Shown here in pieces: positions 41,102 through 50,172 of a stretch of DNA of 64,000 bases (position 1 is its first letter; each line of letters starts with the position of its first letter). Below the pieces are notes generated by a model. It made no database searches and had not been told where the DNA came from. It saw nothing but the letters and a program-made list of their open reading frames with translations. Position numbers and translations under genes: made by a program. The stretch is taken from the NCBI GenBank assembly GCA_902596375.1, contig CACJTU010000003.1, forward strand, positions 1 through 64,000, given 5' to 3'. This DNA is from an uncultured Pelagibacteraceae bacterium. GTDB taxonomy: Bacteria > Pseudomonadota > Alphaproteobacteria > Pelagibacterales > Pelagibacteraceae.

Positions 41102-41686
41102 ATGCTAAAAAAAATTCCAAACATATTAACGATAGGGCGAATAATAATTGTTCCTTTTTTTGTTTTAGCTTTTTATCTTCCAGGATTTTATGGTGATCTT
41201 ACTGCTTTAATATTATTTATTATTGCATCATTTACAGACTTCTTGGATGGTATGTTGGCTAGAATGTTTGGAGTAGAGTCAAAACTGGGCGAATTATTAG
41301 ATCCTATAGCTGATAAAATCATTGTAGCTACAGCATTAATACTTCTGGTTATGGATGGAACAATCAGAAATTATGAGGTAATTGCAGCAATAATAATTCT
41401 TACAAGAGAAATTTTAATTTCAGGCTTGAGAGAATTTTTAGCAAAAGGAAAAATAAAACTTCCTGTTTCAAACCTTGCTAAACTTAAAACAGTATTACAA
41501 ATGGTATCGATAGCTATTTTATTGTCAGGAGATACTGGAAATAAAATAATTAATTTCCAAGATTATAACGCTCAAACTATAGGTATAATTCTTTTATGGT
41601 TATCGGCTGCTTTAACACTTTTTACTGCATATGATTATATGCGAAAAGGTATTGATCACGCTATGTCTGAAGATAGTAAAGACTAG
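41102..41686 (+). CDS. pgsA: CDP-diacylglycerol--glycerol-3-phosphate 3-phosphatidyltransferase
   Basis: Makes phosphatidylglycerol phosphate for membrane lipids. The CDP-alcohol phosphatidyltransferase signature is complete: DFLDGMLARMF, then G and two Asp in KLGELLDPIADK (about residues 55-80). There are about five hydrophobic segments in 194 residues. It follows uvrC by two bases, a pairing widespread in proteobacteria. Its stop shares CTAG with the convergent ilvE. Confidence 0.95.
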   Translation: MLKKIPNILTIGRIIIVPFFVLAFYLPGFYGDLTALILFIIASFTDFLDGMLARMFGVESKLGELLDPIADKIIVATALILLVMDGTIRNYEVIAAIIILTREILISGLREFLAKGKIKLPVSNLAKLKTVLQMVSIAILLSGDTGNKIINFQDYNAQTIGIILLWLSAALTLFTAYDYMRKGIDHAMSEDSKD

Positions 41687-42564
41687 GCTGCTTTTTTCTT
41701 CCTAACTAATGCCTGATAACTTTCATTTAAATCAATAATAGTATCACAAACTTTAAACTGATTTTCAGCAATACAAGACACTGGTGTTACCTCTGCCGCT
41801 GTTCCTGTTAAAAAACATCCAACAAAATTAGGTAATTCGGTTGGACTAATTTTTCTCTCATGTACTTTTATATTTTTTGATTTTGCAATTCCAATTACTG
41901 TTCTTCTTGTGATACCATCTAAAAAAGAATCTGGTATTGGAGTGTGAATTTCTCCATTTTTATCTTTGAAAAAAATATTTGCTCCAGTTGCTTCAGCAAT
42001 ATTCCCTTCATGATCAAGCATTAAAGAATCTGTATATCCTTGCTTTTCTGCCTCATGTTTTGAGAGTGTACAAATCATGTAAAGACCTGACGCCTTTGTA
42101 TCCCACGGTATTGTATTAGGTGCTGGTCTTCTCCAATTTGAAATATTTAATCTTATTCCTTCTACTTTAAGTTTAGGATCAAAATATGATCCCCATTCCC
42201 ATGTTGCAATCGCAACATGTATTTTTGTTTGTTGCGCAGAAATAGCCATCATCTCACTACCTCTCCAAGCAACAGGTCTTACATAACCATTTTCTACTTT
42301 TTGGGTTGCTATAATTTTATTGGATGCATTATTGATTTCTTCTTCTGTATATGGAATTTCAAAACCCATTCTTCTTGCAGAATGAAAAAATCTGGCTGTG
42401 TGCTCTTCTAATTTGAAAATTGAACCATCATAAACTCTCTCACCCTCAAATACACAACTAGCGTAGTGCATACCATGGCTTAAAACATGTAGTTTAACGT
42501 CAGCCCAATCAACTAATTCGTTGTTGTACCATATTTTTCCAGATCGCTTATCGTAAGGTATCAT
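41683..42564 (-). CDS. ilvE: Branched-chain amino acid aminotransferase
   Basis: Class IV PLP aminotransferase for the last step of Val, Leu and Ile synthesis. It begins with the substrate-loop segment SGKIWYNNELVDWADVKLHV, has the PLP lysine in IPWDTKASGLYMICTLSKHE, EATGANIFFKD as the glutamate-bearing strand, and CFLTGTAAEVTPV. Length 293 is normal. D-amino-acid transaminase or aminodeoxychorismate lyase are related but the RPVAWRGSE and GTAAEVTP elements favour IlvE. Confidence 0.92.
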   Translation of the reverse strand: MIPYDKRSGKIWYNNELVDWADVKLHVLSHGMHYASCVFEGERVYDGSIFKLEEHTARFFHSARRMGFEIPYTEEEINNASNKIIATQKVENGYVRPVAWRGSEMMAISAQQTKIHVAIATWEWGSYFDPKLKVEGIRLNISNWRRPAPNTIPWDTKASGLYMICTLSKHEAEKQGYTDSLMLDHEGNIAEATGANIFFKDKNGEIHTPIPDSFLDGITRRTVIGIAKSKNIKVHERKISPTELPNFVGCFLTGTAAEVTPVSCIAENQFKVCDTIIDLNESYQALVRKKKAA

Positions 42565-42637
42565 GTGTGAAAATTTTTTTAATTTATAAACGAAAAATAT
42601 CTTTGTATCTTTAATATGTCAATATAACTTACCTATT

Positions 42638-43075
42638 ATGAAAGAACTTTTATATTTAAAAGATGACCAGCTTAAAGATCTAATTGAAAAACTATTCGTA
42701 AGCTACAGAGAAACCTTTTCTGACTCTAAAAAAATATTAGATAGATATTCAATTGGTTTAGCACATCATAAAGTAATTCATTTACTTTCAATGTATGAAG
42801 GGATCTCAATTTCTGAGCTGCTTAAGAGATTAAAAGTCACAAAACAAAGCTTAAATCGTGTTCTCAAAGATTTGATTAAACTTGAAATCGTCATTTTTAA
42901 AAAAGATGACCAAGATACCAGAGTAAAGCATATTTTTCTTAACGAAAAAGGTAAAAAAATTTTTAATGAAATTTTCAATTTACAAAAAAAGAGAATTTAT
43001 AATGCTTTATTAAATTCAAGTTCGGAAGAAGTCATAAATTTTGATAACGTACTTAGTAAAATAATTAATGGATAA
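42638..43075 (+). CDS. MarR-family regulator (PetP-like)
   Basis: Winged-helix regulator of 145 residues. The helix-turn-helix reads HKVIHLLSMYEGISISELLK followed by KVTKQSLNRVLKDLIKL, and the wing contains KDDQDTRVKHIFLNEKG, the conserved D-x-R-x4-L wing pattern. It overlaps a response regulator gene by eight bases. In Rhodobacter capsulatus a MarR-type gene petP precedes the OmpR-type petR, needed for cytochrome bc1 expression; the same order here suggests, but does not prove, orthology. Confidence 0.82.
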   Translation: MKELLYLKDDQLKDLIEKLFVSYRETFSDSKKILDRYSIGLAHHKVIHLLSMYEGISISELLKRLKVTKQSLNRVLKDLIKLEIVIFKKDDQDTRVKHIFLNEKGKKIFNEIFNLQKKRIYNALLNSSSEEVINFDNVLSKIING

Positions 43076-43745
43076 ATTTATTGCACATATACTAGTGGTT
43101 GATGATGATGATGGAATTAGATCTCTTGTAAAAAAATATTTAAATGAAAACAAATTTTTAGTCACTACTGCTGAGAATGCAGAAAATGCATTAGAGAAAA
43201 CAAAAATAATTAAGTTTGATTTAATAGTTTTGGATATCATGATGCCGGGTAAAAGTGGACTTGAATTTTTAAAAGAAAATAAAAAAAAATTAGATACACC
43301 AGTTATACTTCTGACTGCCAGAGGTGAAGCAAGTGAAAGAGTTGAAGGGTTAGAGATTGGTGCTGATGATTATTTACCTAAACCATTTGAACCAAAAGAA
43401 TTAATTCTAAGAATACAGAACATATTAAATAAAACTATCAAAACAGATCAGAAAAGGGTTATAGAATTTGCAGATGTAAAAATTGATTTGAATAAACTTT
43501 TAATATTTAAAAGTGATAAAGAATTTAAGATTAATTCAACCGAAAAAAAGATTTTAGAAAAAATGATCAACAACCCAGGCAAAACATTTTCTAGGGAAGA
43601 TATTGGTCAATTAATCAATTTAGATAAAGAGAGATCAATAGATGTTATTATTACTCGGCTTAGAAAAAAAATTGAAATTGATCCAAAAAATCCAAAATTT
43701 TTACAGACAATAAGAGGTGCGGGATATGTTCTCTGGATTGAGTAA
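43068..43745 (+). CDS. OmpR-family response regulator (PetR/OmpR-like)
   Basis: Two-component output protein. The receiver has the acidic pocket D12-D15, phosphoacceptor D56 in LIVLDIMMPGKSG, T83 and K105 in DDYLPKPFEP. The C-terminal winged helix (about residues 130-225) has NSTEKKILEKMINNPGKTFS and SIDVIITRLRKKIEIDPKNP with IRGAGYVLW at the end. It lies between a MarR gene and a histidine kinase in one operon. SAR11 genomes carry few two-component systems; this is probably the one usually labelled EnvZ/OmpR. Confidence 0.9.
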   Translation: MDKFIAHILVVDDDDGIRSLVKKYLNENKFLVTTAENAENALEKTKIIKFDLIVLDIMMPGKSGLEFLKENKKKLDTPVILLTARGEASERVEGLEIGADDYLPKPFEPKELILRIQNILNKTIKTDQKRVIEFADVKIDLNKLLIFKSDKEFKINSTEKKILEKMINNPGKTFSREDIGQLINLDKERSIDVIITRLRKKIEIDPKNPKFLQTIRGAGYVLWIE

Positions 43746-45045
43746 TTACTTAAAAAAAATATTACCAAAAAGATTATTTTACAGAGCCCTTCTTATGGTT
43801 GCTATTCCAGTTTTAGTTTTGCAGCTAGTAATTACAATTGTTTTTTTTGATAGCCTTTGGATTAAAACAAACAAAGGTATGACAAGAACATTGGTAAATG
43901 AAATTAGTACATTTATTGAAGGCTATGAAAGTGAGCAAGAAAATAAACAAGAGTTGCTAGATCTTTTTTCCATATTTTTAGATTTAAATATTGAGTTCAC
44001 CAATAACGAAAAATTACAAAATACAGATACTGAAAGATGGTTTAGTCCTATCGATAGAACTTTAAGAAGAGAGCTAAAATCTAAATTTGGATTAGATGAA
44101 TACTGGTTTGATACAACAAGTTATAAAGAATTAATTGATTTAAGAATTAAATACGAAGATGGTTATTTTAAATTTTTAGTGCCTAAAGATAGGGTTGCAA
44201 GTTCTTCAGCAAGAATATTTGCACTTTGGATCACAGTACCTGCAATTATAATGGTGATCATTTCTCTAATATTTTTAAAAAATCAAACTAGACCAATCAC
44301 TAACCTAGCTCGTGCAGCTGAAAGATTTGGTAAAGGAGAAAATATTGAGGAGTTCAAACCTTCTGGAGCCCTAGAAATAAGACAAGCAGGACATGAATTT
44401 GATAAAATGAGAAAGAGAATTGAAAGACATATAAATCAAAGAACGGAAATGTTATCTGGAATAAGTCATGATTTAAGGACACCCTTAACAAGGATGAAAC
44501 TACAATTAGCTTTTATAAAAGACAAAGAAACTGTTAATAAATTAACAGAAGACATCAATGAAATGGAGAAAATGTTAAATGAATATTTACAATTTACCAG
44601 CTCATCATATGTTGAAAAAGATGAAATGTTTAATCTATCTGAATTAATTTCAGAAGTTGTTGAAAAATATAATAATGAAAATATTTCACAAAATTTAACA
44701 CCAAGAATTTACTTTAATGGCAGAAAAAATTTAATTAATAGGTGTATAAATAATCTAATTGATAATTCACTGAAATATGCAAATAAAGTTGAAATTGACT
44801 TAAATAAAAAAAATACAAACATATTCATTATTATTGATGATGATGGTCCTGGAATACCAAAAAATGAGTATGAAAATGTATTTAAACCTTTCTATAAAAT
44901 AGATAAGGGTCGAGCAGACTCTAAATCAAGTGTTGGTCTTGGCTTATCAATTTCATCAGACATTATCAAATCTCATGGAGGAAATATAATGTTAGAAAAG
45001 TCAAAAATGGATGGTTTAAGAGTTAAGGTTTTCTTGCCTGTTTAA
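43726..45045 (+). CDS. Sensor histidine kinase (EnvZ-like)
   Basis: Membrane sensor partner of the preceding regulator. Two transmembrane segments (about residues 20-40 and 160-185) bracket a periplasmic domain of about 115 residues, then HAMP, the H-box MLSGISHDLRTPLTRMKL with H248, the N-box INNLIDNSLKYA, and G-boxes IDDDGPGIP and GLGLSIS. The frame also permits GTG at 43717; ATG at 43726 is chosen, overlapping the regulator by 20 bases. Its 3' end overlaps the convergent ubiK by about 30 bases. The signal is unknown. Confidence 0.9.
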   Translation: MFSGLSNYLKKILPKRLFYRALLMVAIPVLVLQLVITIVFFDSLWIKTNKGMTRTLVNEISTFIEGYESEQENKQELLDLFSIFLDLNIEFTNNEKLQNTDTERWFSPIDRTLRRELKSKFGLDEYWFDTTSYKELIDLRIKYEDGYFKFLVPKDRVASSSARIFALWITVPAIIMVIISLIFLKNQTRPITNLARAAERFGKGENIEEFKPSGALEIRQAGHEFDKMRKRIERHINQRTEMLSGISHDLRTPLTRMKLQLAFIKDKETVNKLTEDINEMEKMLNEYLQFTSSSYVEKDEMFNLSELISEVVEKYNNENISQNLTPRIYFNGRKNLINRCINNLIDNSLKYANKVEIDLNKKNTNIFIIIDDDGPGIPKNEYENVFKPFYKIDKGRADSKSSVGLGLSISSDIIKSHGGNIMLEKSKMDGLRVKVFLPV

Positions 45046-45288
45046 CTTTTTTATTTTTTTTTTCTCAAGTTTATTTATTTTATTTTCAAGATTCTCAACA
45101 CGTTTTGAGAGTACTTCAAACTCATCTTTACTTGTAAGTTTCATTTTAAAAACAAACTCATCTCTTTTGGATTTTAAGATATTAAATAATTCAGTAGTTA
45201 AGTCTTTTGAAGATAATAGTCCCTGCTCTATTAATTTAGCAAACTTATCAATTATAAATTTAGAATTTTTCATATTTAAGATATACAT
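45016..45288 (-). CDS. ubiK: UbiK/BMFP accessory factor
   Basis: Small helical protein of the BMFP family; UbiK helps the ubiquinone synthesis complex in proteobacteria and its C-terminal coiled coil trimerises. Here residues about 10-50 form the conserved helix (KFIIDKFAKLIEQG, LKSKRDEFVFKMKL) and about 55-80 a Leu/Lys-rich coiled coil. Translation may begin at the second ATG (45273, MKNSKF), which matches the family start better. Overlap of its 3' end with the kinase gene on the other strand is unusual in length. Confidence 0.78.
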   Translation of the reverse strand: MYILNMKNSKFIIDKFAKLIEQGLLSSKDLTTELFNILKSKRDEFVFKMKLTSKDEFEVLSKRVENLENKINKLEKKKIKKLNRQENLNS

Positions 45289-45305
45289 TATAAGTATTAT
45301 TAAAA

Positions 45306-46076
45306 ATGTTCATTAATAATTTTGACCCAGTAGCCTTAGAAATATTTTCTTTAGAAATCAGATGGTATTCTTTAGCTTATATATTTGGAATTGTATTAGG
45401 CTGGATTCTCGCAAAAAAATTATTTATCCAAGACATAGAAATTAAAAATAAATTTGATGATTATTTAACTTATTTAATTATAGGTATAATTTTAGGCGGA
45501 AGACTTGGTTATATTATTATTTATAATTTAAGTTTTTATATAAATAATCCATTAGATATATTTAAAATTTGGCAAGGAGGAATGTCTTTCCATGGTGGTT
45601 TAATTGGAGTTATTTTCGCATCTTTATTTTTTGCTAAAAAAAATAATCAAAACCCATTTTTATATTTAGATATTGTTGCTTTAGTAGCTCCAGTCGGATT
45701 ATTTTTTGGACGAATAGCAAACTTTATAAATTCAGAGTTGTATGGAACTATAACTAATGTGCCCTGGGCAGTAACATTTGTTCAGGTAGATAATCTTCCT
45801 AGGCATCCCTCGCAATTATATGAAGCACTATTAGAGGGTTTATTTTTATTTTTATTATTAATTTATTTTAAAAACAAATTTTCAAATAAACCTGGTTTAA
45901 TTTCAGGATTATTTTTAATAATTTACTCAATCTTCAGATTTATTGTTGAATTTTATAGAGTACCAGACGAACAGCTAGGTTATATATTTTTAAACTTAAC
46001 GATGGGACAAGTAGTAAGTTTAATATTTATATTATCAGGGGTAATCTTATTTTATTTAAAATATGAAACTCGCTAA
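45306..46076 (+). CDS. lgt: Prolipoprotein diacylglyceryl transferase
   Basis: Inner-membrane enzyme that attaches diacylglycerol from phosphatidylglycerol to the lipobox cysteine of prolipoproteins. The 256-residue protein has about seven membrane segments and the family motifs LGGRLGYIIIYN, MSFHGGLIGV with the catalytic His, and FGRIANFINSELYGT (usually GRIGNFINGEL), with RHPSQLYEALLEG near the C-terminus. It starts a run of plus-strand genes, overlapping midA by 14 bases. Confidence 0.96.
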   Translation: MFINNFDPVALEIFSLEIRWYSLAYIFGIVLGWILAKKLFIQDIEIKNKFDDYLTYLIIGIILGGRLGYIIIYNLSFYINNPLDIFKIWQGGMSFHGGLIGVIFASLFFAKKNNQNPFLYLDIVALVAPVGLFFGRIANFINSELYGTITNVPWAVTFVQVDNLPRHPSQLYEALLEGLFLFLLLIYFKNKFSNKPGLISGLFLIIYSIFRFIVEFYRVPDEQLGYIFLNLTMGQVVSLIFILSGVILFYLKYETR

Positions 46077-47115
46077 AATAAATAATTTACCATTAGATCA
46101 ATTTATAAATTTTGCTCTTTACGATAAGGATAAAGGTTTTTATATGAAAAAGAATCCTTTTGGTGAAGATGGAGATTTTATTACTGCTCCCAATATCACA
46201 AGATTATTTTCAGAGATTATTGCAATTTGGACAATTACTTTTTGGAAAAGTTTAGGCTCTCCAAAAAAATTTAATTTGTTAGAACTGGGAGCTGGAAATG
46301 GCGAAATGATGAAAGTCATTGATGAGACACTTATAAATTTTCCCGAATGTTACAATGCCTGCAGTTTTGTAATTCATGAAAAAAGTGATTTTTTAATAAA
46401 TGAACAAAAAAAAAATTTAAATTCTAAAAAATTTTCATGGTTAAAAGATATTGAAAAAATAAACTCTAACCCAACAATTTTTTTAGCTAATGAATTCTTT
46501 GATGCCGTGCCAATCAAACAATTTTTTAAAAAAAAAGATGGTTGGTTTGAAAGATACGTTTTTATGAATGATGCAAAAAAGGCTGAATTTAAAGAAGAAA
46601 AAATAGATATAGAAAAAATTGAAAAATATCTAAATTTTGAAATATCAAAAAATCAGAACATAATAGAATATTCACCAGACACTTTTGAATATTTAAGAAC
46701 AATTTGTGACCTAGTGCAAAAAAATGATGGAGGAATGTTAATAATTGATTATGGTTATGCAGACAGCAAAATGCATGAAACCCTTCAGGCGGTAAATAAC
46801 CATAAATATTCTAACATTTTAGAAAATATTGGAGACTCTGATATTACTTACAATATAAACTTTCATTCTTTTGAGAAATTTATAAGTCAGTTTAAAGAAA
46901 TTAATTCAATTTTTACAAATCAAAAAAAATTTTTGACAAGTATGGGTATTCTTCAAAGAGCAGAAATAATCAGCAAAAATATAGCATTTTCTAAAAAAGC
47001 AGATTTATTTTATAGGGTAAGACGTTTGATAGATGACAAGCAGATGGGTGAATTATTCAAAGTCATGCTTATAAAAAATAAAAAAAATAATTTTAGAACA
47101 GGTTTTCAAAATTGA
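46063..47115 (+). CDS. midA: SAM-dependent methyltransferase, MidA/NDUFAF7 family
   Basis: Homologue of mitochondrial NDUFAF7, which methylates an arginine of a complex I subunit (NDUFS2) during assembly. Family features: LDQFINFALYDKDKGFYMK, GDFITAPNITRLFSEIIA, the SAM loop LLELGAGNGEMM (about residues 77-88), and FLANEFFDAVPIKQF. Length 350 is normal. Placement between lgt and pgeF recurs in alphaproteobacteria. Complex I genes are not in the window. Confidence 0.9.
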   Translation: MKLAKINNLPLDQFINFALYDKDKGFYMKKNPFGEDGDFITAPNITRLFSEIIAIWTITFWKSLGSPKKFNLLELGAGNGEMMKVIDETLINFPECYNACSFVIHEKSDFLINEQKKNLNSKKFSWLKDIEKINSNPTIFLANEFFDAVPIKQFFKKKDGWFERYVFMNDAKKAEFKEEKIDIEKIEKYLNFEISKNQNIIEYSPDTFEYLRTICDLVQKNDGGMLIIDYGYADSKMHETLQAVNNHKYSNILENIGDSDITYNINFHSFEKFISQFKEINSIFTNQKKFLTSMGILQRAEIISKNIAFSKKADLFYRVRRLIDDKQMGELFKVMLIKNKKNNFRTGFQN

Positions 47116-47870
47116 TAAAATCAAAAAAACTCTCAAAAATTAAAACTATTAAACATGGTTTTTTTAATAAAACTGGCGGTAAATCAAAAAAAGTTTATAA
47201 AAGTTTAAACTGTGGTCCTGGTTCTAAAGACAATCCATCAGATGTTAAAAAAAATTTAAAAATAGTTATAAAAAAAATAAAAAGCACCGCTAAAAGTATT
47301 TTTTTACTTCATCAAATACACAGTAATAAATTTGTTTTTATTGATGAAAAAAACACATTTAAATCAAAACCAAAAGCAGACGCAGTAATTACAAATCAAA
47401 AAAATATGCCAATTGGTGTTTTAACTGCTGATTGTGTACCAATTTTAATCTGTGATGAAAGAACAAAATTAGTTGCAGCAATTCATGCGGGGTGGAAAGG
47501 TGCATACAAAGATATAATTAGCAAAGTAATCCAATTTATGATCAAAAAAGGATCTAATCCTAAAAATATTACTGCAGCTATCGGACCTGCTATCTCGGCT
47601 AAAAATTATGAAGTAAAAGCAGATTTTAAAAGAAAATTTATAAAAAAGGATAAAAAAAATAATAAATTTTTTAAAATTAAGTACAAAAAGCTTTATTTTG
47701 ATTTACCTAAATATGTAAAATCATGTCTTTTAAAGAATAAAATAAAAAATATTGAGTCTTTAAATATTGATACATTTGATATTAATAATAATTTTTTTAG
47801 TGCAAGAAGAGCGTTAAAGTTAAATCATGATGATTATGGTAGAAATATTTCAATAATTATGCTTTATTAG
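47112..47870 (+). CDS. pgeF: PgeF/YfiH-type multicopper-laccase-like protein (peptidoglycan editing factor)
   Basis: In E. coli, PgeF removes wrongly incorporated L-Ser from UDP-MurNAc-peptide; related proteins have purine nucleoside or laccase activity. The zinc-site elements are present: the first His in FLLHQIHSN, the Cys in [13 protein letters not shown] and the His in [13 protein letters not shown]. Length is 252. The only fitting start is TTG at 47112, interlocked with the midA stop. It lies in a region otherwise linked to envelope and translation. Confidence 0.88.
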   Translation: MIKSKKLSKIKTIKHGFFNKTGGKSKKVYKSLNCGPGSKDNPSDVKKNLKIVIKKIKSTAKSIFLLHQIHSNKFVFIDEKNTFKSKPKADAVITNQKNMPIGVLTADCVPILICDERTKLVAAIHAGWKGAYKDIISKVIQFMIKKGSNPKNITAAIGPAISAKNYEVKADFKRKFIKKDKKNNKFFKIKYKKLYFDLPKYVKSCLLKNKIKNIESLNIDTFDINNNFFSARRALKLNHDDYGRNISIIMLY

Positions 47871-47878
47871 GCTTTTTA

Positions 47879-48811
47879 ATGAAATTATTATCCGGAAATA
47901 GCAATAAACCATTAAGCAAGAGTATTGCTAAATATCTAAAATCTAAATTAGTAAACTCTAGTATTAGAAATTTTTCTGATGGAGAAATCTATGTGGAAAT
48001 AAACGAAAATATTAGAGGTAATAGTATTTTTTTAATTCAATCTGTTTCATCTCCTGCAAATGACAACCTAATGGAATTACTGCTATGTATTGATGCACTT
48101 AAGAGATCGTCAGCAAAAAATATTACTGCTGTTATTCCGTACTTTGGTTATGCTAGACAAGATAGAAAAGTTGCACCAAGAACCTCAATTTCAGCAAAAC
48201 TTGTCTCAAATCTAATTACTAAAGCAGGAGCAGATAGAGTTGTTACTGTTGATTTGCATGCAGGACAAATTCAAGGATTTTTTGATATTCCAGTCGACAA
48301 CTTGTTCGCAACACCTATTTTTGCAAGACATGTAAAAAAAAAGATAAAAAGTAAAAATCTAATTTGTGTTGCACCAGATGTTGGTGGTACTGAGAGAGCT
48401 AGAGCACTAGGAAAGATTTTAAATGTTGGACTAGCAATTGTAGATAAAAGAAGACCAAAGCCAGGTCAATCTCAAGTAATGAATATTATTGGAGATGTTA
48501 AAGGAAAAACTTGTATTCTTGTTGACGATATAATCGATTCAGGTGGTACAATTGTAAACGCAGCTAAGGCTCTTAAAGATCGAGGTGCCAAAGAAGTTTA
48601 TGTTTACATTACTCACGGTGTACTTAGTGGAGAAGCTGTAAATAAAATTAAAAAATCAGTAATTAAAAATTTAGTAATAACTGATACAATTGATAACATG
48701 AACAGAGTTAAAGGTGCTAAAAACATTGAAGTTCTGTCAATTTCAGGTCTTATGGGTGAAGCAATTAAAAGAATATCTAATTCAACTTCAGTATCAGATT
48801 TATTCAAATAA
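47879..48811 (+). CDS. prs: Ribose-phosphate pyrophosphokinase
   Basis: Produces PRPP from ribose 5-phosphate and ATP. Class I features: [29 protein letters not shown], the catalytic flexible loop DKRRPKPGQ, and the PRPP-binding [14 protein letters not shown] (about residues 212-225). Length 310 matches class I enzymes. rplY and pth follow, as in many proteobacteria. Confidence 0.97.
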   Translation: MKLLSGNSNKPLSKSIAKYLKSKLVNSSIRNFSDGEIYVEINENIRGNSIFLIQSVSSPANDNLMELLLCIDALKRSSAKNITAVIPYFGYARQDRKVAPRTSISAKLVSNLITKAGADRVVTVDLHAGQIQGFFDIPVDNLFATPIFARHVKKKIKSKNLICVAPDVGGTERARALGKILNVGLAIVDKRRPKPGQSQVMNIIGDVKGKTCILVDDIIDSGGTIVNAAKALKDRGAKEVYVYITHGVLSGEAVNKIKKSVIKNLVITDTIDNMNRVKGAKNIEVLSISGLMGEAIKRISNSTSVSDLFK

Positions 48812-48856
48812 ATACCTTGAGTTATTAAGGAACTTGAGCTAAAAACCCTTGTTTTT
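48812..48856 (+). promoter_or_regulatory. Structured leader of rplY (candidate cis-regulatory element)
   Basis: The 45 bases between prs and rplY hold three competing elements: CCTT (48815-48818) can pair with AAGG (48827-48830), and AAAAAC (48841-48846) pairs perfectly with GTTTTT (48851-48856) around a CCTT loop (48847-48850). AAGGA is the only Shine-Dalgarno-like site but lies 25 bases from the ATG; folding of the second hairpin would bring it to about 10 bases. Either CCTT could mask it. CTTGAG occurs twice. Confidence 0.35.
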
Positions 48857-49570
48857 ATGAATTCATTAGACGCTAACATCAGAACTACAAAAACTAAAGG
48901 TGAGCTTAATTCGCTGAGGGATAATGGTAATGTGCCAGCGATAATTTATGGCGGTGAAGCTCAAAACGAAAAGATTTCAATATCTAAAAAGGTACTTAAA
49001 TCACTAATTGAAAATGAAAATTTTTTATCAAGTATCATAACTTTAAATGTTGATGGCAAACCTCAAAAAGCTCTTCCAAGAGAAATAAAATATGACATTA
49101 TTTCAGATGAACCAATTCATGTAGACTTTCTAAGAATAGTCGCAGGAGTAAAAGTTAGAATTGAAGTTCCAGTAAAATTTTTGAATCATGAAAAATCTCC
49201 TGGTTTGAAAAGAGGTGGGGTTTTAAACATTGTAAGAAGAAAAGTTGAGCTAAAATGTCCAAGTGAAAAAATTCCTGAAAATCTTGTAATAGATCTTGAT
49301 GGAGTTGATATTGGAGAGAGTTTTAAGATTTCTTCTATAAATCTTGACAGTGACGTCACTCCTACTATTCAAGGAAGAGATTTCGTAATTGCAACTCTAG
49401 CAGCTCCAACTGTTATGAAAGAACCTGAAAAACCTGCAGAAGCTGAGGCGGCTGAGGGAGAAGGTGCTGAAGGAACAGAAGCAGCAGCAGCTGAAGGTGG
49501 AGAGAAATCAGCGGCTGAAGGTGATAAAAAAGAAGGTGAAGACAAAAAACCTGTTGAAGAAAAAAAATAA
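48857..49570 (+). CDS. rplY: 50S ribosomal protein L25 (TL5/CTC form)
   Basis: 5S rRNA-binding ribosomal protein of the long TL5 type. The L25 domain (about residues 1-90) has LRDNGNVPAIIYGG and KALPREIKYDII; the TL5 C-terminal domain (about 95-185) has VDFLRIVAGVKVRIEVPVKF, GVLNIVRRKVELKCP. Residues about 190-237 form a low-complexity Ala/Glu/Gly/Lys tail rich in small and acidic residues. The gene lies between prs and pth, its usual setting. Confidence 0.94.
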   Translation: MNSLDANIRTTKTKGELNSLRDNGNVPAIIYGGEAQNEKISISKKVLKSLIENENFLSSIITLNVDGKPQKALPREIKYDIISDEPIHVDFLRIVAGVKVRIEVPVKFLNHEKSPGLKRGGVLNIVRRKVELKCPSEKIPENLVIDLDGVDIGESFKISSINLDSDVTPTIQGRDFVIATLAAPTVMKEPEKPAEAEAAEGEGAEGTEAAAAEGGEKSAAEGDKKEGEDKKPVEEKK

Positions 49571-49611
49571 GTTAATTAAAATTGAATTTTATCCTCCAAT
49601 ACTAATATTTT

Positions 49612-50172
49612 ATGCTTCTACTTGTAGGATTAGGCAATCCAACCCCAGACAGTGAAAACAATAGACACAATATTGGTTTCAAAATCATAGATGCAATAAA
49701 TAAAAAATTTGGACTTTCAAAACAAAAACCAAAATTTAAAGGACTTCTTACAACTGGTAATGCGGGAGACCAAAAAGTTTATGCAATTAAACCTTTAACA
49801 TTTATGAATAATTCTGGAATTTGTATTAGAGAATTAATTGAGTATTTTAAAATAGATGCTGAGGATGTTATCGTTTTTCATGATGATCTAGACGTAGAAT
49901 TTGGAAAAATAAAAGCAAAATTTGGTGGTTCTGATGCAGGACATAACGGAATTGCATCAATAGATAAATTTATTGGTAAAGATTATTCAAGAGTGCGAAT
50001 AGGAATTGGTAAACCAAAAGATAAAATGGAAGTTAGTGATTTTGTTCTTCAAAATTTTGACGAGGATGAAATGCTTGAATTGGAAAAAATTATAAATAAC
50101 ATCACAGATTCTATTTCAATACTTATCGAAAAGAAATTAGATTTATTCTCTAGCACTGTAAATAATAAATAA
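49612..50172 (+). CDS. pth: Peptidyl-tRNA hydrolase
   Basis: Frees tRNA from dropped-off peptidyl-tRNAs. Family motifs: LLVGLGNPTPDSENNRHNIG with the catalytic His (about residue 20), KPLTFMNNSG, VFHDDLDVEFGKIKAK and FGGSDAGHNGIASI. Length 186 is normal. The stop interlocks with ychF as TAATG. Confidence 0.97.
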   Translation: MLLLVGLGNPTPDSENNRHNIGFKIIDAINKKFGLSKQKPKFKGLLTTGNAGDQKVYAIKPLTFMNNSGICIRELIEYFKIDAEDVIVFHDDLDVEFGKIKAKFGGSDAGHNGIASIDKFIGKDYSRVRIGIGKPKDKMEVSDFVLQNFDEDEMLELEKIINNITDSISILIEKKLDLFSSTVNNK

